Below are positions 58,422 through 64,000 of a DNA stretch of 64,000 nt, one piece after another (position 1 is the stretch's first letter; each line of letters opens with the position of its first letter). Below the pieces are notes generated by a model. That model had not been told where the DNA came from and made no database searches. It saw nothing but the letters and a program-made list of their open reading frames with translations. Source of the DNA: Nitrospirota bacterium (GTDB lineage Bacteria > Nitrospirota > Nitrospiria > Nitrospirales > Nitrospiraceae); NCBI GenBank assembly GCA_004296885.1, contig SCVN01000016.1:248001-312000 (forward strand). The letters run 5' to 3'. The position numbers and the translations under genes were made by a program.

Positions 58422-59195
58422 TTGTGGCCACACATGTTTTCCATCGAATTTTTGCACGCGATTCGGCAGTACGAGATTCGGAAGATCGTTCGCCATATTT
58501 CGCCGGGCGCCCACGTTCTCGAGATCGGCGGCGGCACGGGATTTCAAGCCAAACTACTCGCCGAGCACGGGTTTCAGGTGGCATCCATCGATGTCGCAGA
58601 CTCCAATTACAAGGAGAGCCGGGTGTTCCCCGTCACCGTCTATGATGGACAAACATTTCCCTTCGAGGATCGCACCTTCGACGTCGTGTTTTCTTCGAAT
58701 GCGCTCGAGCATATTCCTGACTTGGAACAGATCCATCGCGAAAGTCGGCGCGTGTTGAAGCCGGGCGGCTATTGCGTGCATGTGATGCCGACCGCCATGT
58801 GGCGGTTTTGGTCGAGCGTGACCCATTATGTTGAATTGGTTCAAGAGTGGACGGCGCTGTGCCCCGGGCTTGTGCCGAAACATTTGAACAGGTCCGGCCT
58901 CACGGATACTCTGAGCGTGCTTGCTCGAATGTGGAGGCTGGTCAAAGGGTATGCGATTCCTCCTCGGCATGGAGAGACCGGCACGGTCATGACGGAGCTG
59001 TGGACCTTCCGCCGGCGCCATTGGGAGAATCATTTTCGGCGCGCGCACTTTGCGCTGACCTGCGTCGAGCCCATGGGATTGTTCTATACCGGGCAAATGG
59101 TGCTCGGGCCGCGCTGGCGGATGGCGTCGCGTGAGCGCACGGCGTCGTTTCTGGGAAGCGCCTGTGTGCTCTACAGGGTTCGGCCGGTGGCGTAG
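58422..59195 (+). CDS. SAM-dependent methyltransferase 2
   Basis: A 257-residue class I (Methyltransf_11-type) enzyme. Motif I is HVLEIGGGTGFQAKLLAEHG, the acidic residue of motif II is in VASIDVADS, and FDVVFSSNALEHIPDL is motif IV. RVLKPGGYCVHVMP is the usual post-motif strand. The C-terminal half differs from simple members, with aromatic and basic residues (FRRRHWENHFRRAHFAL). It is probably another chain modifier. It starts two bases after methyltransferase 1, so both are made from one message. Confidence 0.87.
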   Translation: MWPHMFSIEFLHAIRQYEIRKIVRHISPGAHVLEIGGGTGFQAKLLAEHGFQVASIDVADSNYKESRVFPVTVYDGQTFPFEDRTFDVVFSSNALEHIPDLEQIHRESRRVLKPGGYCVHVMPTAMWRFWSSVTHYVELVQEWTALCPGLVPKHLNRSGLTDTLSVLARMWRLVKGYAIPPRHGETGTVMTELWTFRRRHWENHFRRAHFALTCVEPMGLFYTGQMVLGPRWRMASRERTASFLGSACVLYRVRPVA

Positions 59196-59229
59196 GGGCT
59201 GATGCCGGCAGCTCCGGAAACTCTCGTCT

Positions 59230-61113
59230 ATGTGTGGAATAGCTGGACAGATCGCCGCAGCCCGTCAGCCGGTGGACCCGCGTGAGATCGCGGCGATGGG
59301 GGCCAGTCTCCGGCATCGTGGGCCGGACGACCAGGGCCTGTATGTCAACGGCCATGTGGGGCTGGCGCACCGACGATTGAGCATCCTGGACCTCAGTCCG
59401 GCCGGCCGCCAACCGATGTCCAATGATGCGGGGACGATGTGGATTGCGTTCAACGGGGAGATCTACAACTACGAGGAGTTGCGCGGCAGACTCCGGTCTC
59501 CTCGCGCCTTCCGGTCCCGGACCGATACGGAGGTCCTGCTGGCCCTCTATGAGGATTATGGGATCGAGGCGCTCCCGCTTCTGCGCGGGATGTTCGCGTT
59601 CGCCATTTGGGACGAGCCGCGGCAACGGCTCGTGCTGGCGCGGGACCGGCTGGGGAAGAAGCCGCTCTTCTACACGGTGGATCAGCGGGGGCTTCGGTTT
59701 GCCTCGGAGTTAAAAGCCCTGGTGGCGGAGGGGCCCATGCCCGCCGTCGATCCGATCGCCGTCCATCATTATCTGACCTTCCAGTACATCCCGACTCCGC
59801 TCACGATCTTTCAAGGCATTCGGAAGCTCCCGCCGGGTCATATGTTGGTGTACGAGCAGGGGAAGGTCTCCGAGAGCGCCTACTGGTCGTTGTCCTATGA
59901 CGAGAAGCGGGTCGGGCGATCCGAATCCGAATACAAGGAAGAGTTTCTCTCGCTGCTGACCGAGTCGGTGAAGCTGCGACTGGCCAGCGATGTGCCCCTG
60001 GGGGCCTTCCTGAGCGGCGGCGTGGATTCCAGCAGCGTGGTGGCGATCATGAGCCGGCTGATGGATCGGCCGGTCAAGACCTTTTCCATCGGGTTCAAAG
60101 AAAAAGAGTTCAATGAACTGTCCTATGCGCGGGACGTGGCCGTGCGCTTCGGCACCGAGCACCACGAGTTCATCGTCGAGCCGTCGGCCGTTGACCTGCT
60201 GCCCACGCTCGTGCGCGTCTACGATGAGCCCTTCGCGGACGCCTCGGCGATCCCGACCTACTATGTCTCGCAACTGAGCCGGCAGTTCGTGACCGTGGTG
60301 CTGAATGGAGACGGCGGCGACGAACTGTTGGCCGGCTATCCCCGGTACCATGTCACGCCGTACGACCGCCTCGGCGCCAGATGGTTGTCGGGCCCTGCCA
60401 GGGACCGGATCGGCCGTCTGCTCGCGCTGGTTCCCGCCGACGTCCCAGGATTGAGAAGAGCCCACAATCGCTTGGAACGGTTGCTCGTGCCGTTCAGCCG
60501 GACCTATCTCAACCGAATCTGCTACTTTTCGCCCAAGGAAAAGGAGCGGCTCTATGCCTCCGATTTCAACGACACCGTCAAAGGGGCGGACTCCTTCGCC
60601 CTCTTGGCCGAGTGGTTTGAACAGGCGCAGGCCTCGGAGTTGCTCGACCGATTGTTGGCCGTGGACACGCGGTCGTATCTGCCCGATGACCTCCTCGTTA
60701 AAGTGGACCGCGCCACCATGGCGCAGGGACTCGAGGCCCGCTCGCCGTTTCTGGACCATCGGCTGGTGGAATTCTGCGCGTCACTCCCGCCACATCTGAA
60801 GGTCCGGGCCGGCCAGAGCAAGTATCTGCTGAAAGCGGCGATGCGCGGGACGTTGCCCGACCAAGTCTTGGATCGCGACAAGATGGGGTTTGGCGTGCCG
60901 ACCGACCAGTGGTTTCGCGGCGCCTGTTCCGATTTCGTACACGACACCCTCCTGTCCACGCGCTCGTTGCAGCGGGGGTATTTCAAGCCCGAGGCGCTGC
61001 GAGAGATGATCGAACAACGGCAGAGCGGCGCGTGCAGTTACGGTTCACGGATCTATGCGCTGTTGATGCTGGAGCTCTGGCACCAGGAGTATGCGGATCG
61101 GAGGGCGGCATGA
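59230..61113 (+). CDS. asnB: Asparagine synthase-type glutamine amidotransferase 1
   Basis: A 627-residue AsnB family protein. The N-terminal glutaminase domain begins MCGIAG with Cys2 as nucleophile, and has RGPDDQG and FNGEIYNYEEL. The C-terminal synthetase domain has the ATP loop in FLSGGVDSSSVVAIM, the later GDGGDELLAGYPRY, and LPDDLLVKVDRATMAQGLEARSPFLD. Full length with no lost motif. In polysaccharide clusters such proteins amidate uronic acids rather than make asparagine. The UDP-sugar dehydrogenase of this cluster would supply such an acid. The next gene overlaps by four bases (ATGA). Confidence 0.93.
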   Translation: MCGIAGQIAAARQPVDPREIAAMGASLRHRGPDDQGLYVNGHVGLAHRRLSILDLSPAGRQPMSNDAGTMWIAFNGEIYNYEELRGRLRSPRAFRSRTDTEVLLALYEDYGIEALPLLRGMFAFAIWDEPRQRLVLARDRLGKKPLFYTVDQRGLRFASELKALVAEGPMPAVDPIAVHHYLTFQYIPTPLTIFQGIRKLPPGHMLVYEQGKVSESAYWSLSYDEKRVGRSESEYKEEFLSLLTESVKLRLASDVPLGAFLSGGVDSSSVVAIMSRLMDRPVKTFSIGFKEKEFNELSYARDVAVRFGTEHHEFIVEPSAVDLLPTLVRVYDEPFADASAIPTYYVSQLSRQFVTVVLNGDGGDELLAGYPRYHVTPYDRLGARWLSGPARDRIGRLLALVPADVPGLRRAHNRLERLLVPFSRTYLNRICYFSPKEKERLYASDFNDTVKGADSFALLAEWFEQAQASELLDRLLAVDTRSYLPDDLLVKVDRATMAQGLEARSPFLDHRLVEFCASLPPHLKVRAGQSKYLLKAAMRGTLPDQVLDRDKMGFGVPTDQWFRGACSDFVHDTLLSTRSLQRGYFKPEALREMIEQRQSGACSYGSRIYALLMLELWHQEYADRRAA

Positions 61114-62363
61114 ATGCCCACGCCGCAGGTCGGACGGTCGGCGCACCGGCTTCCCCAGACCCATTCCAGACTCAAGGCCTCGCCCTGGCGGCGCAGGTGG
61201 TGACGGAGCCGCTGCTGCGCGTCGGGTTCATTTCCCCTCTCGGCTATGGCCTGTACCGGCCGGAGAGCGGAGTGCCGTTCGGCGGAGCCGAGGTCCAATT
61301 CTTCCTGCTGGCGAAGGAGATGGCCAAGGGCGATCGGCGACAGGTGCAGGTGCTGACGACGGTGGCCCACGCGCCTGGCGCGGAAGAACAGGGGCCGGTC
61401 ACGGTGATCCGGCGGCAGGGCTTGCGTCGGCTGGAATCGTCGCTCGGGCCTGTCCGGCGATACCGGGGCTATGTCGAAGCCTTTCGGGACATGTACCGGC
61501 AATTACGGGCCATGGGGGCGGACGTGTATCTCCATTCCGGCTCCGGCGTGGAGGTCGGCGCCTATGCGGTGATCTGTCGCCTCCTGCGCAAGCGGTTCGT
61601 GTATGTGGTGGCCTCTTCGGCCGACCTGGACGAGCCCTATGGCAAGGTCCAGGGCCCGCTGCGATGGCTCTATCCTGTCGGCCTCCGCCTGGCCGACGCC
61701 ATCGTGTGCCGGACCGATGAGCAACGAGCGCGATTGCGCGAACGGTACGGGCGAAGCGCCGTGCTGATCCGCACCGGCCATTCGATCCCTGAGACTCCTC
61801 CCGATCCGGCCGGGTCCGGTTCGATTTTATGGGTGGGCCGTGCGCATCCGCTCAAGCAGCCGGACCTGTTCCTGGACCTGGCCGAGCGGTTGCCGGGCGA
61901 GCGTTTCGTCATGGTCGCGATGCAGGATCCGGCTCATCCCGACTTGCTCCATACGTTGCGTCGACGGGCCGCCACACTGCCGCAGGTGACGTTCTACGAA
62001 GGGGTTCCCTGGGGAGAAATCGATGGCTTGTTCTCGCAAGCCAAGCTCTTCGTCAACACCTCCACCTACGAAGGGTTTCCCAATACCTTCGTCCAGGCGG
62101 CGATGCATCGCGTCCCGATTCTCTCCTGGAGAGTCAATCCGGATTCCGTGTTGACGACCCACCGCATCGGCGCCTGCGCGGACAGTTCCTTCGAGCGGCT
62201 GGTCGCGGAGACGGGACGTTTTGCCGGCGATGACGAGTTGCGCCGTGAGACCGGGACTCGCGCCCGCCGGTATGCTGAGGCGCATCATGACGTCGCGCGC
62301 GCGGCCGAGGCCCTTGCCGAGCTCCTCCTGCAGGTGGTCGGGCGCCAGGAGGTGACATCATGA
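61110..62363 (+). CDS. Glycosyltransferase family 4 (copy B)
   Basis: A 417-residue GT-B enzyme. The N-terminal half has VGFISPLGYGLYRPESGVPFGGAEVQFFLLAKEMA and an EAFRDMYRQLRAMGADVYLH region. The donor half has SILWVGRAHPLKQPDLFLDL and EGFPNTFVQAAMHRVPILSW. It is a close relative of the gene at 53852, especially in the PxGGAEVQ and EGFPNTF motifs. The ATG at 61110 overlaps the asnB stop; an upstream frame from 60909 runs inside asnB and is not real. It ends with an ATGA overlap to the next gene. Confidence 0.92.
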   Translation: MNAHAAGRTVGAPASPDPFQTQGLALAAQVVTEPLLRVGFISPLGYGLYRPESGVPFGGAEVQFFLLAKEMAKGDRRQVQVLTTVAHAPGAEEQGPVTVIRRQGLRRLESSLGPVRRYRGYVEAFRDMYRQLRAMGADVYLHSGSGVEVGAYAVICRLLRKRFVYVVASSADLDEPYGKVQGPLRWLYPVGLRLADAIVCRTDEQRARLRERYGRSAVLIRTGHSIPETPPDPAGSGSILWVGRAHPLKQPDLFLDLAERLPGERFVMVAMQDPAHPDLLHTLRRRAATLPQVTFYEGVPWGEIDGLFSQAKLFVNTSTYEGFPNTFVQAAMHRVPILSWRVNPDSVLTTHRIGACADSSFERLVAETGRFAGDDELRRETGTRARRYAEAHHDVARAAEALAELLLQVVGRQEVTS

Positions 62364-63559
62364 GGCCGTTGCGCCTGGCCTATATCGGTCCCGCCCATTC
62401 CGTGACCACCCGACGCTGGGCCGAGTGGTTCGTGCGGCGTGGCCACGAGGTCACGATCCTGACGGTCGAACCGACGGACGAAGCGCTGCCCGATGGGTTT
62501 CGGCAGATCGATCTCAGCTCGGCTTGCGGCCCGCGTAAGCTGGGCCGGCTCCTCTCCGTCGCAAAGCTGGCCCTCCATCTGCGACGGCTGCGGCCGGATG
62601 TGGTCCATATCCATTACGCCAGGGGGCTGGCTTGGGGGCGGCTGATCGCCGGGGGCGCTCCCTTCGTCGTGACGGTATGGGGCAGCGATGTGCTGGAAGA
62701 GCAGGGGGCATTCAAGGAATGGTACGGCCGGTTCCTGACCGGCGCGCTGCTCAGGAAGGCCGATCTGGTGACCGTCCACTCGGCCTACATGGCCTCCCGC
62801 GTCCAGCCTCTGCTGACGCAGGGCTCGGTGACGGCTCGAATCGGCTGGGGCGTGGACGTGACCCGGTTCAGACCAGGACTGGATACGAGCGCCATCCGGG
62901 ATCGGTGGCAGATTCCGACGGACCGGCTGGTCATCTTCAGCCCGAGAATTGCGCAGCCCTTCTATAATCTGGACCGGATCATCCGGGCCTTTGCGCTGGT
63001 GCGTGAACGAGTGCCCCAAGCCTTGCTGGTCCTGGCCGAGTTGTTGCCGGACCGGGCCTATGTGGACCGGCTCCGCCGGCTTGCGGCCGACGTAGGGGGC
63101 GGCGAGCAGGTCCGCTTTGCGGGAGCCATCCCGTACCGGGACATGCCGCTCTGGCTGAATCTGGCCGAGGTGTCCGTCATGGTCCCTCGGTCGGACGGGA
63201 TGCCCAATTCCCTCTGGGAGGCGATGGCCTGCGGGACGATTCCGGTATTGAACCGCCTGCCTCAATATGCCGAGCTGATTCGAGACGGCGAGAACGGGTT
63301 TCTCACCAGTTCGGATCCGGAGCCGCTGGCCGATACGTTGGTGCGGGCTCTGGCCGATCCTGCGGAGCGGCAGCGGATCGCTCGGCACAACCGAGAGATC
63401 GTGCTGGAGTCGGGCAATCAGGATCGCGAGATGGAGAAGATGGAGCATTGGTACGCAACGCTGGCCGCGGGGCGGGTCGCAGGACCAGTGACGCCCACGA
63501 ACGGCAGGGAGAAGGACCCTCGAATACCATGTGCGGGATCGCCGGAATCGTCCAGCTAA
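62360..63559 (+). CDS. Glycosyltransferase family 4 (third)
   Basis: A 399-residue GT-B enzyme of the GT4 type. Landmarks are RRWAEWFVRRGHEVTILT, VVHIHYARGLAWG, VTVWGSDVLEE in the N-terminal half, and FSPRIAQPFYNLDRIIRAFALV with SDGMPNSLWEAMACGTIPVL in the donor half, which holds the catalytic Glu. It is more distant from copies A and B. Both of its ends overlap neighbours: ATGA at its start, and 31 bases with the next asnB-type gene at its end. It is thus part of the same operon. Confidence 0.92.
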   Translation: MRPLRLAYIGPAHSVTTRRWAEWFVRRGHEVTILTVEPTDEALPDGFRQIDLSSACGPRKLGRLLSVAKLALHLRRLRPDVVHIHYARGLAWGRLIAGGAPFVVTVWGSDVLEEQGAFKEWYGRFLTGALLRKADLVTVHSAYMASRVQPLLTQGSVTARIGWGVDVTRFRPGLDTSAIRDRWQIPTDRLVIFSPRIAQPFYNLDRIIRAFALVRERVPQALLVLAELLPDRAYVDRLRRLAADVGGGEQVRFAGAIPYRDMPLWLNLAEVSVMVPRSDGMPNSLWEAMACGTIPVLNRLPQYAELIRDGENGFLTSSDPEPLADTLVRALADPAERQRIARHNREIVLESGNQDREMEKMEHWYATLAAGRVAGPVTPTNGREKDPRIPCAGSPESSS

Positions 63560-64000
63560 ACCGGCAGCCGCTGGACAGCGGCTTGCTGGAAAGCATGACC
63601 CGCTCGCTGGCCCACCGGGGGCCGGACGGTGAAGGCTATGTGCTCCTGGCCCAGGAGGGGCCAGGCAAGCCGATCGCGGTCACGGGCCGGCTCTCGGACT
63701 CCCTCCGGTCCGTCCCGCGCGAATATTCCGTCGGGTTCGGCCACCGGCGCCTGGCCATCCTGGATCGCTCGCCGCTCGGCCATCAGCCCATGTCCTGCGA
63801 GCGGGGAGACCTGTGGCTCACCTACAACGGAGAGATCTACAACTATCTGGAGATCAGGCAGACGTTGCAGCAACGGGGCTGGACCTTCCGGTCCATGAGC
63901 GACGCCGAGGTGCTTCTCTACGCCTATCGGGAATGGGGCGAGGATTGCCTGCACCGCTTCAACGGCATGTTCGCCTTCGCCCTGTGGGATGCGCGTGCAC
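63529..64000 (+). CDS. Asparagine synthase-type glutamine amidotransferase 2 (3' truncated by window)
   Basis: The first 157 residues of a second AsnB-family protein. It begins MCGIAGIVQLN with Cys2 in place, followed by LAHRGPDGEGY, FGHRRLAILDRSPLGHQPM, LTYNGEIYNYLEI and SDAEVLLYAYREWGEDC, then FNGMFAFALWD. Only the glutaminase domain is inside the window; the synthetase half lies beyond. The region around GPGKPIAVTGRLSD is an insertion not seen in copy 1. It starts within the end of the third GT gene. It may amidate a different sugar than copy 1. Confidence 0.9.
   Translation, partial: MCGIAGIVQLNRQPLDSGLLESMTRSLAHRGPDGEGYVLLAQEGPGKPIAVTGRLSDSLRSVPREYSVGFGHRRLAILDRSPLGHQPMSCERGDLWLTYNGEIYNYLEIRQTLQQRGWTFRSMSDAEVLLYAYREWGEDCLHRFNGMFAFALWDARA

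Overview
The window looks like a chromosome segment from a GC-rich Gram-negative bacterium. It most resembles a Nitrospira-type member of the Nitrospirota. That placement is my inference from gene content and style: many lipoproteins and TPR proteins, type IVa pilus genes with PilT and PilU in tandem, a PuuD-like membrane protein, a ferredoxin-thioredoxin reductase catalytic subunit, a sulfatase-modifying-factor-like protein and a large exopolysaccharide block. No 16S rRNA or nitrite/ammonia oxidation genes are present to confirm it.

Layout. 1-6,520: end of a hybrid histidine kinase, a CbbQ/NorQ-type AAA+ ATPase, small lipoproteins, a YggU protein, a fatty-acid hydroxylase, a DsrE protein, an M28 peptidase and ferredoxin-thioredoxin reductase. 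6,640-9,687: a very large VWA protein, the likely distant partner of the ATPase, with an internal HEAGH motif. 10,284-17,786: malate dehydrogenase, PuuD-like protein, a nuoF/ferredoxin/IscA-type cluster, QueD-like enzyme plus folE, a hydrolase and rarA.

17,888-20,931: the most unusual part. It is an array of four integron gene cassettes with four attC sites and no integrase in view. The core sequence at the start of each cassette is mirrored by the first bases of its own attC, exactly in cassettes 1, 3 and 4 and over six bases in cassette 2, as integron biology predicts. The cassettes encode an unknown protein, a two-helix membrane protein, a trypsin-like protease with an intact triad and another unknown protein.

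21,015-30,070: a deaminase, an ABC-F ATPase, three tRNAs (Ala-GGC, Lys-TTT, Glu-TTC), purA with a terminator hairpin in its leader, a globin, msrA, a thioredoxin-fold protein and a cytochrome c. 30,084-50,342: pilU, pilT, bioF, TPR proteins, a MltD-like transglycosylase, a serine-pathway pair (class V aminotransferase and serA), hisZ, dnaB, two type IV pilins, an O-antigen-ligase/oligosaccharyltransferase-like protein and an ABC exporter.

50,362-64,000: a surface polysaccharide cluster. It has a UDP-sugar dehydrogenase, a polytopic glycosyltransferase, three GT4 glycosyltransferases, a Wzm/Wzt-type ABC exporter whose ATPase has an extra C-terminal domain, two methyltransferases and two AsnB-type amidotransferases. 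Together they suggest export of a chain with uronic acid or uronamide sugars and a methylated end. The last gene runs off the window.
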